Assembly: GCA_021842405.1 (NCBI GenBank)
Contig: JAKBZR010000028.1
Coordinates: 1-36,417, forward strand
Length of the DNA stretch: 36,417 bases
Origin: a bacterium
GTDB taxonomy: Bacteria > Armatimonadota > Chthonomonadetes > Chthonomonadales > JAMCWF01
Direction: 5' to 3'
Part shown: positions 1 to 8,958 of the stretch, piece after piece
Position numbering within the stretch: the first letter of the stretch is position 1
Layout: every line of letters starts with the position of its first letter
The notes under the pieces: generated by a model
Told to the model about the DNA's origin: nothing
The model's input: only the letters and a program-made list of their open reading frames with translations
Databases searched by the model: none
Position numbers and translations under genes: made by a program

Positions 1-2
1 GA

Positions 3-542
3 TCTGTCTCAATCGTGAGGGCGCAGGAGGGCGGCATTCTGCACTGGTTCTGGCTGGGCACCGGCATCGTGCCGTTCGTTATTTATACAATTGCAATGAT
101 CGCGGAGACAAATCGCGCGCCATTCGACCTGCCGGAGGCCGAATCGGAGCTGATCGCCGGATTCCACACCGAGTACTCCTCGATGAAATTCGCGATGTTC
201 TTTATGGGTGAATATGCGGCCATGCTGACGGTCAGCGCGCTTAACGCCACCCTGTTTTGGGGCGGATGGCTGCCTCCGTTTGCCATTCTCTCCTTTATCC
301 CCGGCTTCATCTGGATGCTCGCCAAGATCATGCTCGGCATACTCTTTTACGTTTGGCTTCGAGCCACCCTGCCGCGCTTGCGCTATGATGCCTTGATGAA
401 TCTGGGTTGGAAGCGGATGCTGCCGATCGCACTGGTATGGCTTTTTCTCATCGCGGCGGTGATGACTTTGCCCTCCCATGCCGGTCACCGGGTCGCCGTA
501 GCGAGGGTCGGCTCGGCACTGGCACTGGTACAAAAACACTAA
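3..542 (+). CDS. nuoH: NADH-quinone oxidoreductase subunit H, 5' end missing
   Basis: This is the C-terminal part of the complex I membrane subunit that, in the known structures, helps build the quinone-binding chamber at the junction of the membrane and peripheral arms. The reading frame is open to the left edge, so the N-terminal half is outside the window. The hallmark segment AETNRAPFDLPEAESE followed by AGFHTEYSS is present. Its acidic residues line the path between the quinone site and the membrane arm in the known family. Hydrophobic segments flank it on both sides. The protein ends in a short basic tail at the TAA at 540-542. nuoJ follows after 66 bases, with no nuoI between them, which is unusual for a nuo operon. 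The identification is secure. The start cannot be assigned here. Confidence 0.96.
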   Translation, partial: SVSIVRAQEGGILHWFWLGTGIVPFVIYTIAMIAETNRAPFDLPEAESELIAGFHTEYSSMKFAMFFMGEYAAMLTVSALNATLFWGGWLPPFAILSFIPGFIWMLAKIMLGILFYVWLRATLPRLRYDALMNLGWKRMLPIALVWLFLIAAVMTLPSHAGHRVAVARVGSALALVQKH

Positions 543-608
543 TCGGAGTAGCAGGCAATTGTATATTAACCCATCAATCGGCAACCGGCATGAAAGGAGA
601 GCGAGATC

Positions 609-1121
609 GTGCAGGCCGCCTTTTTCGGCGTAATTGCTTTTTTGTCCATCTTATCAGCCATTTTAATGGTGATGAATCGCAACCCCGTTCGCAGCGCCCT
701 TTTCCTGGTGGCCAATTTCGCGCTGCTGGCGGTTCTATACTTAACGCTGGCGGCCCAGTTTATCGCGGCGGTGGAGATCATCGTTTATGCGGGCGCTATT
801 ATGGTGCTGTTTCTTTTCGTTTTGATGCTGCTTAGCTTGGGTGCCAGCCATGCGTTGCGGGAACGGGGCGGATTGCAGCCGCTGGTTGCAATCATTTTGG
901 GGCTGATCTTTTTGGCCTCGCTCAGCGCAGCCGGTGCAATCGGCACGCTCGGACCGGGCCAGGCCACTCCGCAGTGGGTCAAGAACGGCGGCACCGTGAA
1001 GGCGATCGGCACCGCCCTTTTCGATCCACGGCTGCCCTGGCTGTTTCCGTTTGAGGTTACCTCGATCTTGCTGCTGGTGGCGGTGGTCGGCGCGATCGTG
1101 CTGGCTAAGCGGAGGGTTTAA
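609..1121 (+). CDS. nuoJ: NADH-quinone oxidoreductase subunit J
   Basis: NuoJ is a small membrane subunit of complex I next to NuoH, NuoK and NuoA. Its third helix carries the pi-bulge that rearranges during turnover in known structures. The 170-residue protein starts with a hydrophobic helix, then NRNPVRSALFLVANFALLAV and AQFIAAVEIIVYAGAIMVLF, which are typical of the family, and has about five membrane segments. The start is a GTG. It is favoured by the strong Shine-Dalgarno AAAGGAGAG at 593-601 about seven bases upstream. nuoK follows after 3 bases. The length is normal. The identification is secure from motif and context. Confidence 0.97.
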   Translation: MQAAFFGVIAFLSILSAILMVMNRNPVRSALFLVANFALLAVLYLTLAAQFIAAVEIIVYAGAIMVLFLFVLMLLSLGASHALRERGGLQPLVAIILGLIFLASLSAAGAIGTLGPGQATPQWVKNGGTVKAIGTALFDPRLPWLFPFEVTSILLLVAVVGAIVLAKRRV

Positions 1122-1124
1122 AGA

Positions 1125-1433
1125 ATGCTTGCCGTACCTACTGAATACTACCTGGCCCTTTCGGCCATTCTGTTTACCATCGGCGTCATCGGCGTACTGA
1201 TCAAAAGGAACCCTATCGTTATCTTTATGTGCATCGAGCTGATGCTCAACGCGGTAAATTTAACCTTCATTGCGTTTGGACGGCATTTTGCGCAGATCAA
1301 CGGCCAGATGTACGTGATCTTCGTGATGGCGGTGGCGGCGGCCGAGGTGACGGTTGGGCTGGGGATCATCGTGGCCGTCTTTCGCACCAAGGATACGATT
1401 GACGTGGATGAGGTGAACCTGCTGAAGTTTTAG
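1125..1433 (+). CDS. nuoK: NADH-quinone oxidoreductase subunit K
   Basis: NuoK is the smallest antiporter-like (MrpC-like) subunit of complex I and links the quinone end to the proton-pumping subunits. The 102-residue, three-helix protein has the family core [19 protein letters not shown] and the segment [11 protein letters not shown]. The two membrane glutamates essential in the family are present as E38 and E74, matching E. coli Glu36 and Glu72. The ATG is served by GGAGGG at 1111-1116. The gene sits 3 bases after nuoJ, so the two are certainly co-transcribed. After nuoK the usual direct junction to nuoL is broken by about 700 bases carrying a hicBA pair. Confidence 0.98.
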   Translation: MLAVPTEYYLALSAILFTIGVIGVLIKRNPIVIFMCIELMLNAVNLTFIAFGRHFAQINGQMYVIFVMAVAAAEVTVGLGIIVAVFRTKDTIDVDEVNLLKF

Positions 1434-1626
1434 ACTAACATAAACAATGAAAGAATCAGGCAAAGAAAAAGAGATATTCCGACGCTAGATTCGGTGGCAG
1501 ACGTGCAGGTGCTCGTTCGCTTTATGCTCTTAACCAGCTCCCGCGCCAAGTCAACGCGGCGATCGAACAAAACGGTGGCAGGGTATGACATCGGGTCTCA
1601 TATCCATCAAAGAGGTGACAGCCAAT
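1434..1626. other. Junction between nuoK and the hicBA insertion
   Basis: This 193-base stretch has no gene I can support. It is where the complex I operon is first interrupted. The - strand has an open stretch without a credible start or domain, which could be a gene remnant or chance. A likely ribosome binding site for the downstream hicB, AGAGGTGA at 1611-1618, lies at its right end. I see no target duplication or inverted repeat at either edge that would define an insertion event. Confidence 0.4.
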
Positions 1627-1836
1627 ATGAGAAACTATATCGCTGTTGTTGAACAATGTCCCGAAACGGGCTTATATGTAGGCTATGTGCCGGGCTTCGC
1701 TGGCGCTCATACGCAAGCAGAGACATTAGATGAGTTGCCGCACAATCTACGCGAAGTGATTGAAATGTTGTTAGAAGACGGTGAGCCATCTCTGGAAGCT
1801 CAGTTTATCGGTACTCAGATGGTAACTGTGGAATAG
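1627..1836 (+). CDS. hicB: HicB-family antitoxin
   Basis: HicB proteins neutralise the HicA mRNA interferase by direct binding. The 69-residue product has the classic HicB core: NYIAVVEQCPETGLYVGYVP, then GFAGAHTQAETLDELPHNLR and EVIEMLLEDGEP. It ends soon afterwards. There is therefore no room for the ribbon-helix-helix or helix-turn-helix DNA-binding tail of longer HicB proteins. I start it at the ATG at 1627 rather than at an in-frame upstream ATG. The reasons are that AGAGGTGA lies 8 bases upstream and HicB homologues begin M-x-N-Y. The hicA gene begins 1 base after the stop, which implies translational coupling. The order is antitoxin first. The family call is secure; activity is not shown by sequence. 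Confidence 0.92.
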   Translation: MRNYIAVVEQCPETGLYVGYVPGFAGAHTQAETLDELPHNLREVIEMLLEDGEPSLEAQFIGTQMVTVE

Positions 1837-1837
1837 T

Positions 1838-2065
1838 GTGAAATTGCCTCCAGTACTGAAATCACGAGAAGTGGAGACAATGTTGGAACGTCTCGGGTTT
1901 ATTGTGGTACGGCAAAGAAGCTCACACAAGCAATTTCGCCATCCAGACGGACGTTGTACCACCGTGCCATTTCATTCGGGGAGAGACAGTTCACCCATAT
2001 TGTTGAGGCAGATAGCCAAATACATTGGCTTGACAGTTAATGATTTGCTCTCGGAGGGTAGGTGA
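1838..2065 (+). CDS. hicA: HicA-family mRNA interferase toxin
   Basis: HicA toxins are double-stranded-RNA-binding-fold ribonucleases that cleave mRNA independently of ribosomes and need a conserved histidine. The 75-residue product has the family pattern LKSREVETMLERLGF followed by VVRQRSSHKQFRHPDGR, then TTVPFH and LLRQIAKYIGL. The active-site histidine is present in the SSH triplet. The usual Gly of the G-S-H motif is Ser here, a small departure that could reduce activity. The start is a GTG 1 base after hicB and has no strong ribosome binding site of its own, as expected for coupling. The pair sits between nuoK and nuoL in the operon direction, so it is probably co-transcribed with respiratory genes. 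Confidence 0.92.
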   Translation: MKLPPVLKSREVETMLERLGFIVVRQRSSHKQFRHPDGRCTTVPFHSGRDSSPILLRQIAKYIGLTVNDLLSEGR

Positions 2066-2134
2066 GATCATTGATTAATTCGCTGCGTCCCAATACTTTT
2101 TGCTTCCGGCTATGCCGGGTTATGGTGATTGTGC

Positions 2135-4159
<2,025 letters not shown>

Positions 4160-4185
4160 ACAGGCTCTCAAGAAACGAAGCTAAA

Positions 4186-4935
4186 ATGAAAAAACAGTAT
4201 AAAAACCCTCCAATTGAAGAGGCAATCGTCGAGTTTCATTTTGTTCCAGGACATGGTTCAGAATGGGATTTGATTATTCCGGGGAAACTCCATGAACACC
4301 CTGATATCAAGACCCAGTATCCAAGCGAGCCCCGTGTCCAGAAACTTTTTATACCGACGATTCAATCGATGCCAGGTCAGCCATCATCTCCGACAGTGCA
4401 AATTGCGCAAAGAGTCCAATTTCTTAATGATGACGGAAGCCGCCTGGTCTCAGTTGGTCCTAATGTACTCAGCGTTAATGTTCTCCGACCCTATGATGGT
4501 TGGGAGCAGTTTCGCTCACGAATCGAGAAGGCGCTGCATGCCTATACCGAGGTCGCTCAACCAATCGGCGTGAAGCGTGTTGGTGTGCGATATCTAAATA
4601 AGATCGTGGTCCCGGAAAGAGATATCACAATTAAGAAATACACACAATATATTCTAGCTGCCGGCAACGGGCTGCCCGTACAGGTGGAAGGCTTCTGGAA
4701 TCGTGTGATATACAAATATAACCCATTTCTAACGCTCGTCCTAAATCAGTTAAAAATCGAAGCACCCGAAGGGCAATCGGCCTTCGGGTTAGACTTAGAC
4801 GTTAGCTGGGAAGGGGCTGAAGCGAAAAGCTTAGATGAAATCATAGAAGTCGTTAATGATCTGCATGAGCGCGAAGGTGCGGCTTTTGAAGCGATCATAA
4901 CCGATGCTACTCGGGAGCTATTTGATGGAGAATAG
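4186..4935 (+). CDS. TIGR04255 family protein, copy 1
   Basis: The product belongs to TIGR04255, a sporadically distributed bacterial family without established function. The 249 residues show the family signature: KNPPIEEAIVEFHF at the N-terminus, a central LSVNVLRPYDGWEQF, then GVKRVGVRYLNKI, and an acidic helical C-terminus. No catalytic motif, membrane segment or signal peptide is visible. The next gene overlaps its end by 11 bases and a PIN-domain gene overlaps that one by 4 bases, so the three form one translationally coupled cassette. The base composition is lower in G+C than the neighbours: the 60 bases from 4201 are 42% G+C, against 57% for the 60 bases from 2401 in nuoL. This supports acquisition by transfer. 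A second copy lies at 11592. Confidence 0.85.
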   Translation: MKKQYKNPPIEEAIVEFHFVPGHGSEWDLIIPGKLHEHPDIKTQYPSEPRVQKLFIPTIQSMPGQPSSPTVQIAQRVQFLNDDGSRLVSVGPNVLSVNVLRPYDGWEQFRSRIEKALHAYTEVAQPIGVKRVGVRYLNKIVVPERDITIKKYTQYILAAGNGLPVQVEGFWNRVIYKYNPFLTLVLNQLKIEAPEGQSAFGLDLDVSWEGAEAKSLDEIIEVVNDLHEREGAAFEAIITDATRELFDGE

Positions 4936-5350
4936 AACCAGCGGTATACAATTCGAACAGAATAGTTATATGGCCTATCCGGAGACCAGTATATCTGGTT
5001 TAACGCAATGGTACGGCATCAGTAATTCGGAAACTGCTGAATCTGAGGGCACACAGGAGATTTATAGAGATTGGATTCCTGCTCAACCTCCATTCTTGGA
5101 GAGAGATGTTGCGCTTTGGATGCATGGAACTTCTGAGCCGGCAAGTATAGAACAGGAAAAAATGGTAAAACTTTTCCCATATCAGGCGATAGAAGGGCCG
5201 TCTGCCTATTTCGCAGAATCGTTTGTGAAGGTATACGGGGAGCCTGTATTTCCCTCCAAGCGTCGCCAGTTTGGGAGTGCGAAAGGGTTGATAGTGATGT
5301 CTGATGATTTCGATGAGCCACTAACAGACTTTAATGACTATATGCTATGA
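4925..5350 (+). CDS. Chimeric antitoxin: unknown N-terminus plus VapB-type (DUF2281-like) tail
   Basis: The 141-residue protein has two parts. Residues 1 to about 110 are unlike any family I recognise. They are rich in aromatic and acidic residues, with no membrane segment. Residues 111-141, from SKRRQFGSAKGLIVMSDDFD to the end (EPLTDFNDYML), match by eye the toxin-binding tail of DUF2281/Phd-type VapB antitoxins that precede PIN toxins. It overlaps the TIGR04255 gene by 11 bases. Its TGA overlaps the ATG of the PIN gene (ATGA at 5347-5350), the spacing expected of an antitoxin-toxin pair. I infer that it neutralises the PIN protein while its N-terminus connects to TIGR04255. Alternatively the N-terminus is debris left by a recombination. 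I chose the ATG at 4925; an in-frame ATG at 4904 is possible. Confidence 0.7.
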   Translation: MENRTSGIQFEQNSYMAYPETSISGLTQWYGISNSETAESEGTQEIYRDWIPAQPPFLERDVALWMHGTSEPASIEQEKMVKLFPYQAIEGPSAYFAESFVKVYGEPVFPSKRRQFGSAKGLIVMSDDFDEPLTDFNDYML

Positions 5351-5733
5351 AACTGTTGCTCGACACGCATAGTTTCCTGTGGTTTATCGGTGGGGATGCG
5401 AAACTCAGTCACAAGGCGCAGACGCTGATTGAAGATCAAACGAACGATGTCTTTCTCAGTATTGCCAGCCTATGGGAAATGGCAATAAAATTCAGTCAAG
5501 GTAAATTACAACTAGTGCAACCTTTCGAAACGTTTATGTCAGAACAACTAAGCCTGAATCACATTCGTACTCTCGATATCACGTTCAGCCACACGGCGAG
5601 CGTGGCAACTTTACCTTTTCATCACAGAGATCCTTTCGACCGTCTACTGGTTGCCCAGACTCGGATTGAACAGATGCCGATTGTGAGCTGCGATCAGGCG
5701 CTTGATACCTATGGAATCACGAGATTATGGTGA
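5347..5733 (+). CDS. PIN-domain ribonuclease toxin, VapC-like
   Basis: PIN-domain toxins are Mg2+-dependent ribonucleases that usually cut tRNA or rRNA. The 128 residues carry the acidic active-site set: D6 in MKLLLDTHSFLW, E44 in SLWEMAIK, D98 in RDPFDRLLVAQ and D116 in VSCDQALDTYG. The length is typical and no active-site residue is missing, so the enzyme looks intact. The start codon overlaps the stop of the upstream chimeric antitoxin by 4 bases. It belongs to the PIN subfamily usually partnered by antitoxins ending in an FGSAKG-x-DDFDEPL tail, which is exactly what precedes it. nuoM begins 37 bases downstream, so the toxin gene lies inside the respiratory operon. Confidence 0.93.
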   Translation: MKLLLDTHSFLWFIGGDAKLSHKAQTLIEDQTNDVFLSIASLWEMAIKFSQGKLQLVQPFETFMSEQLSLNHIRTLDITFSHTASVATLPFHHRDPFDRLLVAQTRIEQMPIVSCDQALDTYGITRLW

Positions 5734-5770
5734 TGAAAATGTTTACAGATAACCGGAGTGAAAAGCAAAT

Positions 5771-7444
5771 ATGCCTGAAATCATAAGAGATCATCTGCTT
5801 ACCTGCTTGGTTTTCCTGCCGCTCATCGGCGCGGTGGTGCTGATGTTCATGCCGAAGCCGGCCGAATCGCCGGCCGACGGCCACGGCACCCACCAAGACT
5901 CTTCATCCCCGGCCGACCCCCGCGCGCAGGCAATCCGATGGATGGCGCTGCTCTTTTCGCTCCTCACATTTGCCCTCTCGTTGATATTGCTGTTCCGCTT
6001 TCACTCGGCGAAGTCGAGTTACCAGTTCGTGGATGGCCCTTACAACTGGATTAAGCAGTTCCACGTCCACTACTACCTGGGTATTGACGGCATCAGCCTG
6101 CTGCTCATCCTGCTGACCACCTTTCTGTCCGTGCTCTGCATCGGTTACTCCTTCTCGGTAAAGCAGCGGGTGAAGGAGTTTATGATCTTTATGCTGGTGC
6201 TGGAGACCGGCATGCTGGGCGTTTTTTGCGCATTGGATCTGGTGCTGTTTTATGTCTTTTGGGAGTCGATGCTCATCCCGATGTACTTTTTGATCGGAAT
6301 TTGGGGGCATGAGCGCCGCATCTACGCCGCGATCAAGTTTTTCATCTTTACCTTTATCGGCAGCGTTCTGATGCTGGTGGCGATCGTGGCCCTGTATGTA
6401 AAAACCGGCAGCTTCAATCTGGTTACGCTCTTGACACCCGGCACCCAGCCCCATCATCTGCTCTCGCTGATCAGCCCCCACGTGCTCATGTGGATGTTTG
6501 CCGCCTTTGCGCTGGCCTTTATGATCAAGGTGCCGATGTTTCCGTTTCATACGTGGCTGCCGGATGCCCACGTCGAAGCGCCGACCGCCGGTTCGGTGAT
6601 TCTGGCCGGCGTGCTGCTGAAGATGGGCATTTACGGTTTTCTGCGTTTCTGCCTGCCGCTGTTCCCGGCGCAGGCCCACCAGGCGGCCCCGCTCTTCTTG
6701 ACACTGGCGGTGATCGGCATCGTCTACGGCGCGATTGTGGCCGCCATGCAGCCCGATATGAAAAAGGTGGTGGCCTACTCCAGCGTGAGCCACCTGGGGT
6801 TTGTGATGCTGGGTATCTTTTCGTTAAATCCACTCGGCATCACCGGCGCGGTGCTCCAGAGCATCAATCACGGCGTCTCGACCGGCGCCCTCTTCTTTAT
6901 CGTCGGCATGTTTTACGACCGGAAGCACACCCGCCTCATCTCGGCATACGGCGGTGTGAAGCGGGCGGTCCCCATTCTGGCCGCCTTCTTTTTGATCGCA
7001 ATGCTCTCCTCCATTGCGCTGCCGCTGACGAACGGCTTCGTGGGCGAATTCACCATCTTGCAGGGGAGCTTCATTTCGCATACCGCCGGTTGGAAATATA
7101 CGGCGGTTGCCACCACCGGCATGATCCTGTCGGCTGTCTATATGCTCTGGATGTTCCAGCGTGTGATGTACGGGCCGCTGGACAAAGAGGATAATCGTAG
7201 CCTGCCCGACCTGGTATGGCGCGAAAAACTGGTGCTTGCACCGCTGGTCGTGCTGATTTTCTGGTTCGGATGTTATGTGACGACTTGGACAAAGCCGCTC
7301 ATTCCGACCGTTGATTCGCTGGTTTCAAACGTGGGACCGGCTTCAATTGCGGAGCGGCGGGCGTCGGCGGCTTCCATTTTAGAAGGTACGGCCGGCAAAT
7401 TCGCTATCATTCCGCTGACGCGCGGCAAACTGGGAGGTAAGTAA
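5771..7444 (+). CDS. nuoM: NADH-quinone oxidoreductase subunit M
   Basis: NuoM is the middle antiporter-like proton channel of complex I. The 557-residue protein has the essential glutamate E165 in LVLFYVFWESMLIPMYFLIG and K253 in FMIKVPMFPFHTWLPDAHVE. K284 lies in GVLLKMGIYGFLRF, and QPDMKKVVAYSSVSHLGF follows. An insert of about 20 polar residues (PAESPADGHGTHQ and on, residues 31-50) after the first helix is longer than in E. coli NuoM. The ATG is preceded by GGAGTG at 5755-5760. The C-terminal tail after the last helix is extended by some 40 residues. A URO-D-like gene starts 2 bases after the stop. Confidence 0.98.
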   Translation: MPEIIRDHLLTCLVFLPLIGAVVLMFMPKPAESPADGHGTHQDSSSPADPRAQAIRWMALLFSLLTFALSLILLFRFHSAKSSYQFVDGPYNWIKQFHVHYYLGIDGISLLLILLTTFLSVLCIGYSFSVKQRVKEFMIFMLVLETGMLGVFCALDLVLFYVFWESMLIPMYFLIGIWGHERRIYAAIKFFIFTFIGSVLMLVAIVALYVKTGSFNLVTLLTPGTQPHHLLSLISPHVLMWMFAAFALAFMIKVPMFPFHTWLPDAHVEAPTAGSVILAGVLLKMGIYGFLRFCLPLFPAQAHQAAPLFLTLAVIGIVYGAIVAAMQPDMKKVVAYSSVSHLGFVMLGIFSLNPLGITGAVLQSINHGVSTGALFFIVGMFYDRKHTRLISAYGGVKRAVPILAAFFLIAMLSSIALPLTNGFVGEFTILQGSFISHTAGWKYTAVATTGMILSAVYMLWMFQRVMYGPLDKEDNRSLPDLVWREKLVLAPLVVLIFWFGCYVTTWTKPLIPTVDSLVSNVGPASIAERRASAASILEGTAGKFAIIPLTRGKLGGK

Positions 7445-7446
7445 AA

Positions 7447-8382
7447 TTGACAAAACGAGAGAGATTAATGGCGACGCTGGCCGGTGCAGCGACCGATCGC
7501 ATACCTTATGGGCTTTGGTACCATTTTCGGCTTGACCCGCCCGCCGGCGATGAATTTGTTGAGTCGGAGTTGGCGTTTTATCGAAAATTCGAGCCCGATT
7601 TTCTCAAGGTGATGCATGACATCCCTTACGAGATGCCCGCCGGCCTGCCTAAGATCGAGTCACCGGAAGATTGGACGAAGCTGACCGTCTTGGATGGGGT
7701 GAACGGCAACTTCGGCCAGCAGCTTGCCGCGATCCGGCGCATATTGGCCGGCATGGGTAATGACGCTCCATTGGTGGACACGGTATTCAGCATATTCTCG
7801 ACCGCGCAAAAACTGTGCGGCAACAAAACGTTGGAGCATCTGCGCGCCGATCCGGATGCCACACATGCCGGCTTGAAAAAGATTGCCCAATCGCTGGCGA
7901 ACTGGTCGGAGGCGCTGGTGCGCAATGGGGCGGCCGGTATCTATTTGGCCGTATCGGGCGCGGCCGGCGACACCATGCCGGCCGAGGAGTATCGTGCGAA
8001 TTTTCTCCAATACGATCAGCAGATTTTACATGCCGCGCGCGGCGGCTGGCTTAATGTGCTGCACCATCACGGGGTAGGCATCTATCCCGATCTGACGCTG
8101 CCGCTGGAGGGCTATCACGTCTATAGCTGGAGCAATCGGCTGGCCGGTAATCCCAGTGTCCGCGAGCTGCGGTTGAAGCGCACCGGCTGCCTGATGGCGG
8201 GCGTCAACGAGCTGGAATTCGGCAAAATGACGCCGGAAGCGCTGATCGAGGAGGCGAAGGGTGCCATTGCGGAGAGCGGCGGACGCGCCTTCATCCTGGG
8301 GCCGGGCTGCGCCGTTCCGACTCCGCCCGATTCGCCGGAGGCTAACTTGCATATCTTCCGGCAGGTAGTGACAGAGGTGTAA
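7447..8382 (+). CDS. URO-D-fold protein, methyltransferase-type relative
   Basis: The 311 residues fit the uroporphyrinogen decarboxylase superfamily (TIM barrel), which includes HemE and the corrinoid methyltransferases MtaA/MtbA. The N-terminus MTKRERLMATLAGAATDRIP and the C-terminal GPGCAVPTPPDSPEANL are typical of the wider family. In MtaA/MtbA relatives an H-x-C motif and a distal Cys bind zinc. Here the distal Cys (in GPGC) is present, but the H-x-C site reads VLHHHGVG without Cys, so zinc binding is uncertain. It lacks the arginine-rich N-terminal HemE motif and is unlikely to be HemE itself. The TTG start is favoured by GGGAGG at 7432-7437, nine bases upstream. Its composition matches the host genes. 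The substrate is unknown. Confidence 0.75.
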   Translation: MTKRERLMATLAGAATDRIPYGLWYHFRLDPPAGDEFVESELAFYRKFEPDFLKVMHDIPYEMPAGLPKIESPEDWTKLTVLDGVNGNFGQQLAAIRRILAGMGNDAPLVDTVFSIFSTAQKLCGNKTLEHLRADPDATHAGLKKIAQSLANWSEALVRNGAAGIYLAVSGAAGDTMPAEEYRANFLQYDQQILHAARGGWLNVLHHHGVGIYPDLTLPLEGYHVYSWSNRLAGNPSVRELRLKRTGCLMAGVNELEFGKMTPEALIEEAKGAIAESGGRAFILGPGCAVPTPPDSPEANLHIFRQVVTEV

Positions 8383-8415
8383 GCGGGATCGGTTGAGATA
8401 TCTCGGAGCTTGAAG

Positions 8416-8751
8416 ATGAGATCAGTAGAGAATCTAGAAAAAGATACCACTTTGGCTGAGGTTATTCGGCGATTGGTAGAGGCATACCGGCCGGAGCGAA
8501 TTTATCTATTTGGCTCAAAGGCCCGTGGTGATGCTGGAACGGATAGCGATTACGATTTGTTGGTGATTGTGCCGGACGATGCGCCTCCGGAGCAGCATAA
8601 AAGCCGTTTAGCTTACAAAGCTCTACGCGGAACAGGTACGGCAGCCGACATTATTGTATGGTCACGTTCAAAATTTGAAAAACGTTCACATGTGGTGACA
8701 TCGCTTCCCGCCACCGTGATTCGCGAGGGGAAGATACTCTATGTCGCTTGA
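8416..8751 (+). CDS. MNT-type minimal nucleotidyltransferase, antitoxin of a HEPN pair
   Basis: The protein is a 111-residue DNA-polymerase-beta-fold minimal nucleotidyltransferase. The core motif is intact: G33-S34 in YLFGSKARGDAGTDSDYDLL, with D45 and D47 as metal ligands and D78 (in AADIIVW) as the likely third carboxylate. In characterised MNT/HEPN modules the nucleotidyltransferase neutralises the HEPN ribonuclease, in some cases by AMPylating it. A HEPN gene overlaps its 3' end by 11 bases, confirming the pairing. I chose the ATG at 8416 because GGAG at 8405-8408 is well spaced; a TTG at 8410 is the alternative. The HEPN partner is truncated, so this antitoxin may be a survivor of a decayed module. 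Confidence 0.9.
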   Translation: MRSVENLEKDTTLAEVIRRLVEAYRPERIYLFGSKARGDAGTDSDYDLLVIVPDDAPPEQHKSRLAYKALRGTGTAADIIVWSRSKFEKRSHVVTSLPATVIREGKILYVA

Positions 8752-8947
8752 CCCGGAATTGGTGGCGGAGACACGAGCATGGCTGATTAAGGCAAGCCGC
8801 GATTGTACGGCTGGAGAGGTTGATCTTGCCGCTCGGCCGCCATTGGCGGAGGATGCCGCATTTCATGCTCAGCAGGCTGTAGAGAAAGCACTAAAAGCTT
8901 ATCTTACGTGGAACGGTCGTACATTCCGCAAAACACACAATATTTAA
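8741..8947 (+). pseudogene. HEPN-domain toxin, C-terminally truncated
   Basis: The 68-residue product aligns by eye with the N-terminal half of HEPN proteins that partner MNT nucleotidyltransferases: MSLDPELVAETRAWLIKAS, DAAFHAQQAVEKALKAYLTW and FRKTHNI. Full-length relatives are about 120-140 residues and continue for several helices after the T-H-N motif. Here the frame stops directly after it, at the TAA at 8945-8947. The bases of that stop run into the Shine-Dalgarno of nuoN (AAAGGAG at 8946-8952). The missing part includes the last helices of the four-helix fold, so the protein is probably inactive. A deletion joining HEPN to the nuoN leader is the simplest explanation. Confidence 0.8.
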
Positions 8948-8958
8948 AGGAGAAACGC

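Noticed and set aside
5903-6793. 296-residue frame on the - strand inside nuoM
   Set aside because: Antisense shadow of a clearly coding gene; histidine- and glutamine-rich as expected from reverse reading of membrane-protein codons.
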